From Diploptera punctata (lineage: Eukaryota > Arthropoda > Insecta > Blattodea > Blaberidae): 64,000 nucleotides of DNA. Below the pieces are notes generated by a model. That model made no database searches. It saw only the letters and a program-made list of their open reading frames with translations, and was not told the DNA's origin. The position numbers were made by a program, and so were the translations under genes. The stretch spans positions 4,049,501 through 4,113,500 of the forward strand of contig JASPKZ010000419.1 of NCBI GenBank assembly GCA_030220185.1, in the 5' to 3' direction. Of the stretch, positions 19,426 to 30,404 are shown in pieces. The stretch's first letter is position 1, and the number at the start of each line of letters is the position of its first letter.

Positions 19426-20085
19426 AAAAAAGTTTTAAGTTGGGTATATTCCATGGTAACTGACATAATAAATACGATAAAAACACAAAATATAATTTAT
19501 ATGTTATTCTAGTCTTCAGATAGTAGGACACAACTTTTTTTCTTCAATGTATATATTTCAATCTCTTTAACATAAAATTCGGAGTATTTCTATTTACGAG
19601 TAATAATTGTGCTTAAAATGTGCGGTTATGTATCAGTAACTTACGAAACTGTACAATGACATCACGTTTAGAGAGTGAGAGAAAATAATGATATCTGTGA
19701 AGTTTTCAATTTTATTTCAACAAAAAATTTTGAATGTAGTGCATATAGGAGCAGTTTTCTGCATAAAACCGGAACGATTATTTTGCAGTGAAAAGGCGAT
19801 GACAGGATTAGTTGCAAAATACATGTTTTAAGTTATATGCTCTAATATACTTTAGTCATTAATTACATAAATATAGGTAACTGACGTAACAACCAATGTT
19901 TTTGTATTATGTAAGTTTTAATTATTATTAGAATAGAATCTATTCTGTTAACAAATCATTTTTACATATGAAATTAAAGATTGCGACTTTGATGTTGGAT
20001 TAAGAAGATTAATAGGTGTAACAGCTTAAATTGTTCATGTTCTAGAATATTTTGGGATGTGGGCACTTGAAAATATTTAATAGTT
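19426..20085. other. No recognisable gene
   Basis: AT-rich sequence with short chance ORFs only. Nothing repeated in this window was seen. Confidence 0.5.
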
Positions 20086-20089
20086 CATA

Positions 20090-20400
20090 TACCACTTTGT
20101 GAAGTAGGGAAGAAACTTTAATTTTCATGTTATGTCAAATTTTACGTGAAATGCATCGCAGAATAGAGTAAGTTGAAATGAAATAATCAAGAAGTATGTT
20201 AGGAAAAACTAATGGACAAAAATTCGAAATTCAAATAAGAGAAACCTTCAATCTGGCTACAGTACAGGATAAAATAGAAGACAATCGAATAAGTTGGCGA
20301 GGTTACCAGGATAGGCACTTTAATTCAGAATACAAGGGAAGAGAAGAGGTCGGCCGAGATATGGGTGGGAGGAAGAAATTATGAATAATGTTGAAAAAAA
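20090..20400 (+). mobile_element. LINE-D-like 3' fragment
   Basis: The 62-residue open piece (20196-20384) contains IRETFNLATVQDKIEDNRIS followed by WRGYQDRH. This is the pattern IREELNI..I..KI...R..W..H..RM preceding the C-terminal basic block in LINE-D (compare 26400-26500, minus). The remainder is frameshifted. Confidence 0.55.
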
Positions 20401-21235
20401 GAAGACTAAATTGGTGTGAAATGAAGAAAAGGTAATTGTAGAGGCTTTTGTTCGAGACTCGATCCCTTCGAAATAGAGATATCTTGAAGGAGAATAAATC
20501 ACTTCCGCATATCTAAATAGGGTCTAACAATTCACAATAAGCACTGAAATACAGTTATAGATATCCAAAATACAGTTCCAATAGCTTAATAGAATTTCGG
20601 GAATAAAAAGATAGGACTTTACAATATGTATATACGTTAAATATTAATGCAATTTATAATTTGTTAAAATATTTAAATGTAATTTGAGACCTTATTGAAA
20701 TGTAATTGTATATGCTTAAGCAATAGTAATATAAAATAATTATTTTGTCAAATAATTTAGAATTAAAGCTAATTAAAAAGCAGAGTTCACGTCGTAAGCC
20801 ACAACGCGCAAAATAAATATCTTAAGTGCGGTATTATAGAAACCGATATAAATGTTACTTACACACAAATACTGTATGTTTGTATGTTCCAGTACAACTG
20901 TAGAATTCCTGGAGCAATTTCATCCAAACATGTTAGAAATTAGCCTACTTACAATTTGGATATGATATTGTGGGGTGAAAGACACCTAGATCCTATAGAA
21001 GGAACGGGGTGGTTCTAAGTAACATGTAAAAATAAACAAACATGACCATAATTAATGTTGAATCCATAGTTTTCGGGTTTACTAAGCTGACTAGCGACAG
21101 TCCCAATGCTATTTATCTAGAAATTTGATTCCTAGTATCGCTGAAGGTTGAGGGAATAAAAGGAATGAAGATAAAATATTTCAAAATAACAGAGATTAGT
21201 GTGGAATCCACAGTTTTCACGATATTAAGCAGATA
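20401..21235. other. No recognisable gene
   Basis: AT-rich; only short ORFs. No shared repeat recognised. Confidence 0.5.
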
Positions 21236-21238
21236 TTC

Positions 21239-21508
21239 ATCCATAGTAATTCTGCCCGAGGGCAGGCCTTTCACTGCAATCATAGCATTTTCATGCTATG
21301 CTTTGCAGCTTTACTAGGTAGCTTCCCGAAGCTTTCCACACTGGTGAAGGATGATGATGATGATGGCCGGATGATTTTCGGGGACCGTTGGGCCCTAAGC
21401 TTCCTGCCATTAGAAAAAACCACGAAAAAACCTCACCCAGGAGCCCGTCCCGACCGAGAATCGAACCCGAACAAGGCTGCACGCTATCTCGATACCACAG
21501 CGGTGGGC
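21239..21508 (-). mobile_element. SINE-A copy 7 (internally deleted)
   Basis: Minus-strand copy with both ends, but lacking part of the body (the GTAAGACAAATG region is shortened) and part of the B-box region (GAATCGAACCCG, then a gap to AAGGCTGCACGC). Shorter than the roughly 320-bp norm. TSD not clear. Confidence 0.88.
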
Positions 21509-21654
21509 ATAAGAAGACACGTGGCAAGAAAATTGGAATAATTAAAAATCTGCGCAATGCTGGGTAGTCAGCTTGTTTATGATGTAAACATGAAGTTATT
21601 AATCCAGATTTTTAATTTAGTCTGATATTTTAAGTCGAGTCCCTCCATGGTATC

Positions 21655-22125
21655 TTTACATTGTCGTGGTGGAGTGACTTGCGTGCTTAAATAATCCCGA
21701 GAGCTATACCGGCGGTAAGCATTGCTGCCGATAGGGTTACCCATGCCAAACTGGTCGAAGGTTATAAGCCACATGATAAAAAGTACCTTGGTCGAAAGAG
21801 TGATGATCTTTCACCGTAAAAATACAACCGTCAAGAAATGCGGACATGGGTTCCACTGGGGTAAATTTTCCGGAGGTCAAATAGTCCCCCATTTGTTTCT
21901 CCGGGCGGGGACTACTTCAGGGAACATATGCCAAAGGATCAAACAAGGAAAACGCCCAGTTGGTAGATCAAGAATTAGGTGGGAGAATAACATTAACTAT
22001 GATTTCAGGAAAGTAGATTATACAGGGGATGATTGGAAAATATTAGCTCAGGATAGGGATGTATGGAGAGCTTATGTCCGCGCGGCCATGAACCTGTGTG
22101 TTCGATAGTGCTAGTGAGTTAGTTA
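21655..22125 (+). mobile_element. LINE-C copy, 5' leader joined to 3' end
   Basis: 21660-21770 matches the 5' leader of the LINE at 62600-62998 (GAGCTATACCGGCGGTAAGC, then CCGATAGGGTTACCCATGCC). From about 21940 the C-terminal coding end follows (RPVGRSRIRWENNINYDF, then DRDVWRAYVRAAMNLCVR and a stop at 22108). Endonuclease and RT are absent, so this is an internally deleted or composite copy. The 128-residue ORF at 21722-22108 joins the two by chance. Confidence 0.65.
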
Positions 22126-22690
22126 GTGAGTTATTTAAAGTCAAGTGTTACATAAATTAAAATAATTTCTCAAATGGAAGGATCATGGTAATGAAAATAA
22201 TAACTTGTTTAACAAAATTTGTCTTGAAGACTGAGGAAAACCCAAGCTAAAATTCAATTAAATTTGTTTGGAAATTAATTTGAACTTGGAATGTCCCGAA
22301 TACATGTTTCTTTCGATAACATGAAGAGAAATGGTAATTAAAGTTTATTCCACTGTGGAAATGATATTTCGATGTATCTCGTAACACGAATAGAATTTCC
22401 TCGCACGATTTATTTATTTCTAGTGGAGAATGCATGTTATATATGATGGAAATATTCTTAACAGCATTGACTTAATAAGTATTGTTTCATGGCTTCGAAA
22501 TAGTGCTGTAAAGTAGCATGTTGCATGTAAGAGCAGTAGTTTTATGATTCTTACCACGTCATAGGTCTCGGTAAAGTTAAATTTCACTATTCAAATGATC
22601 AGAGAACATTTATTTGACGAGAGAAAATACAAAGATACGCAGTGGAAAATGTATATTGTGTACTTCTTAATAAACAATATTAAACATTCT
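22126..22690. other. No recognisable gene
   Basis: AT-rich sequence with short ORFs. Repeat R3 begins at about 22690. Confidence 0.45.
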
Positions 22691-22845
22691 TATATGTTTA
22701 TCATAAGTAATGCCATGAGTGATTTCCAATTTATCTAGAGGATTTGGAAATCAAAAATGGCATTTGTTAGCACTATTTAACGAATAAAATTAAGCTGTTT
22801 ACTTACAAATTATTATTTAAATATACTTATTTTAAAATATTTATA
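22690..22845. repeat. Unidentified dispersed repeat R3, copy 2
   Basis: Inverted homolog of 15970-16180, ending at a (TAG)n run that precedes LINE-A. Confidence 0.6.
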
Positions 22846-22865
22846 TATGTAGTAGTAGTAGTAGG

Positions 22866-25000
22866 ACTCGGACATATGGAAAGCGTTAAGGGAACTCAAA
22901 GTAAAGTCCATAAATCGGACAAGAATAACGCCCGGGGAATGGAGAAGTTACTTTGATAGGGTGCTGGGAAATGAGAGGTTAAGATATAATCAAGGAAATA
23001 TAGTTGAGATCCCTGACCCAATTCATATTCAATTACTGGATCACGATATTTCGAAAAATGAAGTGGTTTCTTCCATTAAATGTTTAAAGAATGGTAAAGC
23101 ACCTGGAATTGATGGAATACCAGGGGAATTCTTGAAAAATATGATATCATCCAATAAATTATTAGACGTTTTGAAAACTGCGTTCAACAAACTTTTTAAT
23201 GGAGGAGATTATCCGGAAGCCTGGGCGACAGGTGTCATCCAACCGCTATACAAAGGGAAAGGTGGGGCACAGATACCAGAAAATTATAGGGGAATTTGTC
23301 TCTTGTCAGTGTTCGGAAAAATATATTGTAAAGCACTTTACGAACGAATCATACAATGGGCTAAAGAGAACAATAGGCTCTCAAAATATCAGGCAGGTTT
23401 TAGAGAAGGGTACTCCACGGTGGACAACCTATTTGTTCTGAGAACATTAATTGATGACAATCTGAAAATGAAGGGGGTAAATTATTTTGTGCATTCATTG
23501 ATTTTAAGATGGCATTTGATACTGTGGACCGAAGCGCACTTTGGGAAAAATTAAATCGGAAAGGATTGTCTCATAAAATGATACATGCTTTAATGTCAAT
23601 TTATAAATATGTTAAATTTTGTATAAAAGTAGACCAAGGGCACATTACAGAGATCAGTGAAGCCAATCGGGGAGTGAGACAAGGTTGCATTTTATCACCA
23701 ATGCTATTTAATCTATTCGTTGATGATATTGTAGACGTAATGCTGGAAGGAGAAATTGAGGCTCCGGAGATAGGAAATGTTAGAATCCCAGTCCTGTTGT
23801 ATGCAGATGATTTAATTATCTGTTCCAAGACAATCAAGGGATTGCAAAGAGGTCTTGACCTACTGGAAATATACTGTAGGAATTGGGGATTGACTGTAAT
23901 TCTTAGTAAGACAAAAACAATGACCTTTAAAAATGGGACGGTTTATGGTAGAACAGAGGAATGGAAATACAGAGATCAAGTTCTTCAAAACGTGAAACAT
24001 TTTGAATATCTTGTTACGACGTTGAAAATGAACGGAAAGTGGAAAAAACACATTGATATAGCATTATTTAAAGGAGGGGACAACTTAACAGTGTACTCGG
24101 TTATTCTGGGTCGAGTGCCTGATATTCCAGTCAGCACATTAGAAAAAATGTATGGAGCGATGGTCAGGCCAGTAATGCACTATAGTAGTTGAGATTTGGG
24201 GTTTCCAAAGAACGGAAATACTAAATAAGGTATATACGCATTTTCTAAAGTATATTACAGGACTTAGTAAGGCCGTTTCTAACTGTGGAATTTTATATGA
24301 ATTCGGGTCATTCCAGGACGACATTAACTGTAAAATTCGTGTACTCAAATACTGGTTGCGAGTAATCCAAGGTGAACAAACAATGCTTAGAGCAATTTGT
24401 TACGACCACCAAATTAAAAACATAGATGTTAAATTTTGGGGCAGACGAGGTTAGGAGAGAACTCCAAAAGATTGGGATGGGCTGGATATGGGAAAAAGGG
24501 ACTGAAATCGCAAGAACGTGTGGAGAAAAATAAGGAGGAGGTACTTAGAGGTAAACCAACAAGATACCTTCGCCGAATGTACAGGAAAACGCTCACTGTG
24601 TTTTACAAAGAGACCTAAAACACGTCTGGGGAAAAGAATCGTATATACTCAACCTAGGATTTAAGGAGAGATCAGGGCTTGCTTGGTTTAGGCTAGGGGC
24701 ATGGAAATTTCTAAAAAATTAGCGACGATCACGATATGCGAATATGTCCAATGTGCGGGAAACTTTGAAGATGAGATACATATATTAGGAAAATGTAATG
24801 ATTTAGAATATTGGAGACGTCAGTTATTACCGGAAAGATTTCTAAATTCAAATCGGGAAAGATTGGCATGCTACGAGTTATTGGTAAATCCAGAAAATTG
24901 GATAAACCTCGGTAAATTTTCTGGACAAAACGCGAAAAATAAGGACAACACTCATTCATGAATAAATATATGTTATCAAAATGCAATACCATTAATTATT
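22866..25000 (+). mobile_element. LINE-A copy with reverse transcriptase
   Basis: 5'-truncated non-LTR retrotransposon. First open piece 22961-23554 holds the RT start: LKNGKAPGIDGIPGEF, ENYRGICLLSVFGKIY and YQAGFREGYSTVDNLF. A frameshift at about 23505 falls inside the DFKMAFDTVDR catalytic box. The second piece, 23509-24192, carries GVRQGCILSPMLFNLF and LLYADDLIICS (YADD catalytic aspartates intact), WGLTVILSKTKTMTF and the thumb. A shift at about 24190 then leads to the C-terminal region, ending with a CxxC-H-C knuckle and NPENWINLGKFSGQ. Matches the partial copies at 6345-7560 and 56440-56740. Few breaks, but inactive. Confidence 0.92.
23509..24192 (+). pseudogene. LINE-A RT palm and thumb (largest open piece)
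   Basis: 227 residues open. RT motifs in order: MAFDTVDR (motif A), RGVRQGCILSPMLFNLFVDD (motif B), LLYADDLIIC (motif C with YADD), then SKTKTM (motif D/E region). These are the metal-binding parts of the polymerase that copies element RNA at nicked chromosomal DNA. The ORF lacks the fingers, which lie in the preceding frame. Confidence 0.9.
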
Positions 25001-25009
25001 AATAATTAT

Positions 25010-25545
25010 ATATAAATTAATTAGTGTATAATGCTGTTGTGTTATTATTTAATTGTAATATTAATGTGTTTTCTTTATGTAATTGTAATGTTAATGTTTT
25101 TTTAGTGTATAATGCTATTGTGTTATTACCTAATTGTAATATTATTGTGTTTTCTTTATGTAATTGTAATGTTAATGTTTTTAGTGTATAATGCAACCTG
25201 CAGGAAGAAGAAGACCAGGACGTCCACTCAAAAGACTTCTGGATGGTGTTTCTCTTGAGGCCGAAACAGGTCAACAAATGGCCTAAATTCGTGAATGTAC
25301 TATGATGATGATGATGATGCTATTGTGTTATTATTTAATTGTAATATTATTATTGTGTTTTCTTTATGTAATTGTAATGTTATTGCTATTGTGTTATTAC
25401 TTAATTGTAATATTATTGTGTTTTCTTTATGTAATTGTAATGTTAATGTTTTTAGTGTATAATGCTATTGTGTTATTATTTAATTGTAATATTTTTATTG
25501 TGTTTTCTTTATGTAATTGTAATGTTATTGCTGTTTTTGTTTATT
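25010..25545 (+). repeat. LINE-A 3' UTR tandem repeats
   Basis: Units of about 65-85 bp contain GCTATTGTGTTATTA, TTAATTGTAATATTATTG and TTTTCTTTATGTAATTGTAATGTTA. Units begin near 25030, 25113, 25318, 25383 and 25463. A LINE-D end has inserted into the third unit. The shorter LINE-A 3' UTRs near 6380-6530 and 56540-56740 have fewer units. Confidence 0.85.
25193..25317 (+). mobile_element. LINE-D 3' end inserted in LINE-A 3' UTR
   Basis: About 120 bp: GGAAGAAGAAGACCAGGACG and TCCACTCAAAAGACTTCTGG encode GRRRPGRPLKRLLD, ending in an (ATGATG) tail. The flanks GTGTATAATG and CTATTGTG join precisely to restore the repeat unit seen at 25092-25113. Nearly identical to 14317-14446. Confidence 0.9.
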
Positions 25546-25564
25546 TTTCTTTACACTAGTACCA

Positions 25565-25990
25565 ATATATATGTAATGTACACGGCGATGTTTGAAAACA
25601 AATGAGAAACGTTTGTTATGCATCATTTGTCCATCACTGCAACTTGATCATATTATTTATTGCCAGAAAGGATCGCAATATTATAAGAATTCAACCTACT
25701 AGAGAAAAAATGAAACACATCAAACTGTATATTATAACCAACATTATAGATTAATTAATTTTTTAGGAAACAACTCCGTAAAATCACTACTTAAAAACAC
25801 AGTTAGTGAACATGCAATTCCCTAATGTGTAGTTCGAAGGAATCTGTTCATTATTTGCTATATTCAACGTATTTGTTCGAGAGTCAGTCACGGCAAAATA
25901 ATGCTCTGACCTGTTCAGAATATTAAAAAACAGGAGTTTTCTTTAATATGATTAACAGAAGTAGATACATATCGAGATGAAACACGACTG
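25565..25990. repeat. Unidentified dispersed repeat R2, copy 2 (SINE-free)
   Basis: Inverted copy of 14850-15575 lacking SINE-A copy 6. It preserves the pre-insertion site near 25800 (ACTTAAAAACACAGTTAGTG). Confidence 0.8.
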
Positions 25991-26240
25991 TGATTGGTTG
26001 TAGAAAGAAAAGTCATTGGACCGTGATTCCAAGAAGAAAGGTTACCCAGAAAAACATTGGAATGGTGTCCACCTGGAAGAAGAAGGAAAGGAAGACCTCG
26101 AAACTTGTGGATGCAAGAAATAAGAGCTGGAATGAGTGCAAGACGACTGAAAGACATGGAGTGGATGGATAGAGACGAATGGAGAACGAAAATAAAACTT
26201 TAGGCACAGAAAGCTATTTAAACATTAAACATCTGTATAT
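25985..26240 (+). mobile_element. LINE 3' end (Arg-rich C-terminus)
   Basis: After frame correction the plus strand reads GRRRKGRPRNLWMQEIRAGM, then SARRLKDMEWMDRDEW. This is the basic block plus W.DR.EW end typical of the LINE-B/RTE-like group. It ends shortly before ATCATCATC at 26240. Confidence 0.75.
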
Positions 26241-27618
26241 CATCATCATCATGAACAAATTCGTTTTAGGCCATGTGGCCTGTACGGTAAACCTAGCGAA
26301 GATGGTCTTGATCTTTCCACCGATGTTTTGGTCTTCCTTGGTCCCTATGTCCAGTTGGGGTATATTGGAATGCCAATTTTGGAAGTCTATTTCTTGCCAT
26401 TCTTCTCAGATGATTTTTCCATTCTTGTTGGTATCTTTGGATATCTTCATTTAAACTTGCTACTCCAAGTTTTCCTCTGATAGTAGTGTTCCTTTGGTGA
26501 TCCAGTCTATTAACTCCTAACAATGATCGTAAGAAGCGCATTTGGCTTACTTGAAGTTTATGAGAGTTTCTTTTATTTAAAATCCAAATTTCACTTCCGT
26601 ATTTTAGAGCAGCTTTTGATGTGACGTTATGTAATCTTAGTTTTGTCTCTGTCCTCATCTGTTTACCAAAATGTCTTCGTATTAACCCCATTCATTTTAT
26701 TATATTTTTGTAATTTTGAATCAATGTCACTCTTATACTCTGCAAATACACTTCCTAAGTAAGAGAAATCTGACACCTGTTCTATAATTTTTCCATCAAT
26801 CTCAATTTTCACCCTTTGTATGTTTTTTCCACACATTGCCATTGTTTTGGATTTTGATGTGGAAATTTTCATATTATATTTGCTGGCAATTTTGAATAAT
26901 TGATATGCTGCTATTTGTAAGCTATCTTCGGAATCTGATAATATTATTTGATCATCAGCATATAATATTGTTTGAATTATTTTATTCCTAGTTATTGAAA
27001 TTCCACTGTTTACTGTTTGTTTCCATTCTTGCACTATTCTGTTAATATATATATTAAATAAGAGTGGAGATAGTCCACATCCTTGTCGAACACCTTTGCC
27101 TGTGTTTATGTATTCTGTTATTTCTCCATCTGGTAATTTAATTTTGATTTTAGAATTTTGCTATAAGCTTTGTATGGCTCGTATTACATGTGAGTGTATA
27201 TGTTCTTCATGCAGTATCTGCCAAAGTTTATCTCGGTTTACATTATCATATGCCTTTTCATAATCTATAAATAGTATGTACAGTGGGAGATTAAATTCTC
27301 TCCTTTTTTCCATAATTTGTTGCAGGGTAAATATTGCATCTATAGTGCTCCTCCCTTTTCTAAATCCACATTGTTCTTCTTCCAAAAATGTTTCAGTACT
27401 TACTGATAACTTATTTTTAATTATGTTGGCATATAATTTAGATGCAGTTGGGAGTAAGGTAATGCCTCGGTAGTTATCACATTTGTTTTTCTGACCTTTT
27501 TTATGTATATTAATTACTAGACCCGTTTCCCAATCCGTTGGAATATTAAGACAATGCCAAATATTGTTAAAAAGTTCTAATAGTTTCTCTTTCAAGGCAG
27601 TTCCTCCATACTTAAAAA
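26240..27618 (-). mobile_element. LINE-D reverse transcriptase, 5'-truncated
   Basis: Three open pieces on the minus strand. 27618-27161 (RT start): WETGLVINIHKKGQKNKCDN, YRGITLLPTASKLYANII, EEQCGFRKGRSTIDAIF and LFIDYEKAYDNVNR. One in-frame stop at about 27163. 27160-26663: a GVRQGCGLSPLLFNIY box, then TILYADDQIILSDS (YADD) and YNMKISTSKSKTMAMC. After one frameshift, 26691-26293: the thumb and tail, with GSEIWILNKR, RRMARNRLPKLAFQYTPTGH and DQGRPKHRW. It ends near (ATG)n. Only about two lesions, so comparatively young. Confidence 0.92.
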
Positions 27619-27649
27619 GTCAGTCTTTGCTTAAGTTTCTTCGAGTAGT

Positions 27650-27712
27650 AGGAAGTCCCCTGGGTTGGTTACCAGCCATCCGCAGAGCAAGACTAGTGGT
27701 AGGGCATCTGTA
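27650..27712 (-). repeat. R4 fragment
   Basis: CCCCTGGGTTGGTTACCAGC..CCGCAGAGCAAGA matches the start of the R4 repeats at 18410 and 37290. Confidence 0.45.
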
Positions 27713-27767
27713 TATAAATAACATTATTATAGTTTAGTAATGCTATTATTAATAATTACATTCCTCG

Positions 27768-27863
27768 AGGCAGAAGATCTGTGGGTCGACCTTTTCGGAG
27801 ATGGCGGGAAACCGTAACGGGCCACTGGGCCTAATACTTGAAAGGCAGATGATGATGATGATA
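27768..27863 (+). mobile_element. LINE-D 3' end with (ATG)n tail
   Basis: Translation PRGRRSVGRPFRRWRETVTG followed by HWA and a stop, then GATGATGATGATG. A minimal 5'-truncated copy. Confidence 0.8.
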
Positions 27864-27867
27864 GTGG

Positions 27868-27869
27868 TA

Positions 27870-27901
<32 letters not shown>
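27868..27901. repeat. (TAA)n microsatellite
   Basis: Trinucleotide run directly following the LINE-D tail. Confidence 0.95.
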
Positions 27902-27902
<1 letters not shown>

Positions 27903-28935
27903 TTCACCAAGCGCGTTAGTGGCACTGATTTATTTCGTATATTTGTACTGTAATTGATATTATATTTTATTTTTTATTTTAAAAATAATAATTCTAATGT
28001 TGTAACATATTTATTAGTGTTATATTAAGTTAATATTGCTGTGTGATAATTTTGTCACGTTACTCGAATGTAATGAAAACAATAATAAAAACTCTATGAA
28101 GTTGAATCTAGGAGAATATCGCACTTTTATTACACGATGCTGTACGTTTTTGGGTTTAGAATCATACATTGCTGTGTTATATAGCCACGCTATAGGGAAT
28201 GGAAATTTTCCGCCTTTATGGTTTCTGTGGAACCAGCTGAGGATTTTGTGATTCCATGCCTGTTGCAGTGCCGAGTTTTGTTAGGGGGTAAAAGTTGGTC
28301 CCATTTCCTGCTCACGGCATGGAATTTGAATACATTTGAATTGCCAACAGCTTTACCCTCATAGCACACCATCCCTCCCATTCCACCCACTCCTGAGGGA
28401 TGGGGCACTCTTCTATAGCAGTAGGTGTTAGGAGAGTTCAATTCCTTCTGAATTGATGTGGAGATAATAAAATGCTTTGATATCTCTCTTTCTTCGCATT
28501 GCAGTGACCTTACTTCCTAACTACTTCAATTTGAATGTAACCAAATCAATTTTTTTTTCTTGAAGTCGATATGGTTTACGTATGTAGATCTTAATGTTTT
28601 GCTATCATATCGTGGGTGGAATATGCAATCAAAATACCTTGGGTTGTTAAGAGGAGAATTTATCTACACTTTACTTCCTTCCATATAGTTGGATCTACTC
28701 CACGCTGTCAGACGAAATTTCAACACTGGAAAAATCTACTTTCTATAAAACAATATATTGTGCAATATGGTCTGTTCAAGAATTTTACGTAAATGAATAA
28801 ATAAATAAATTAATATGAATAAAACTAAATCTATATATACGGTATATACTAATTAAAAACAATTGCATTAAGGATTTCAGAATTTGTTTTCTATAGTTAC
28901 AGAAACTTCAAATTCATTACATAATTATAATTGAA
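27902..28935. other. Unassigned, with a GC-richer patch
   Basis: Mostly AT-rich. 28190-28440 is GC-richer (CCATCCCTCCCATTCCACCC) and open for 83 codons on the minus strand. The translation has no motif I recognise, and no splice sites frame it convincingly. Possibly an unknown repeat. Confidence 0.3.
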
Positions 28936-28939
28936 ATAA

Positions 28940-29570
28940 TAATAATAATCATAATCATACGGTGTTATGGCAGCTGCCGCCGTCTTCCGGAAATCAAACG
29001 CCATGCCTTTCTGTCCATCCATGGATCTTCCTCTAATCCTCTGATATTCATAGCCGCTTGTACCCCTTCTATCCAAGTTTTCTTCGGTCTTTTTCTCTTC
29101 CTTCTTTCCATTGGGATCCATTCCATAACAATTTTAGGCAATCTTTGCTCTGGCATTCATTTGACTGCAATCTATTCTTTTCTATAATGTCCGGCTCCTC
29201 TTGTACACCCACAATTTCCCGTATTTCTTTATTTCATATTTGATCCATTCTATAGTTTTCAGCTGATCTTAAAACATCCATTTCTGTACTTAAAATTCTT
29301 TCATTTCCCTGGTAGGATTTTACCAGCCTTCAGCACCATATGTTAAAATGCTCTGAATTATGGTTTAATATATTTGTAATTTTCTATTTTTTTGTAATAT
29401 TTTTACTCCACCAAACAGAGTTTAAAGCATTTATTGCTTGTTTTGTTTGTGCGATTCTATTTTTAATTTCCACTATGTTATCGCCTGAATGGTCTAATTT
29501 TGTTCCTAAATAAGTGCATTCAATACTAGGTTTTAGTTCTTCTCCATCGTTAAAATTTATATTTTCCATT
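28940..29570 (-). mobile_element. LINE-B-like 3' part
   Basis: Open piece 29569-29384 starts within the thumb (ECTYLGTKLDHSGDNIVEI, then INALNSVWWSKN). After frameshifts, 29156-28965 encodes PEQRLPKIVMEWIPMERRKR, KRPKKTWIEG and DPWMDRKAW, the C-terminal block. The tail is (ATTATG)-like at 28940-28960. Inactive. Confidence 0.85.
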
Positions 29571-29585
29571 TATTCTCCTATACAC

Positions 29586-29930
<345 letters not shown>

Positions 29931-30283
29931 TGTCCGTATATTTCATCTTGTAGCCACAACTACTCACCGCTGACAACTGGCGATTCATTTGGCCGTAGCT
30001 TCTAGTCTCCTATTGTGCACTATGGGGGTTGCGAGTCGTTGGTGGCTGTGGTGGTATGGGATATATGGGTTGATAATGGTTGGCCTCGGACATTTTCATA
30101 TTTTTCGCCAAAATAGTTCTTCAAAATGTTCGATACCTCCTATATTGTTCATTATTTCTACAGTTTGGTGTGTGTGCGTGTTGGAATTATTTTTTAGAGC
30201 TAATTTATAGGTTATGGAACTCATATATTAAAGTAGATTATTTTAAGTCTAATATGGAGGATATTCTGATGCACTGTGTATGT

Positions 30284-30308
30284 ATGTGTGTGTGTGTGTG
30301 TGTGTGCG
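30284..30308. repeat. (GT)n microsatellite
   Basis: Short dinucleotide run. Confidence 0.9.
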
Positions 30309-30404
30309 ATCATGTGAGTCAACCACGGACCACCGAACATTGGATATATTAGAGTGTATTATACGACAGGGTCATACATCTATTTAAACAGATGAAGAGA
30401 AATT

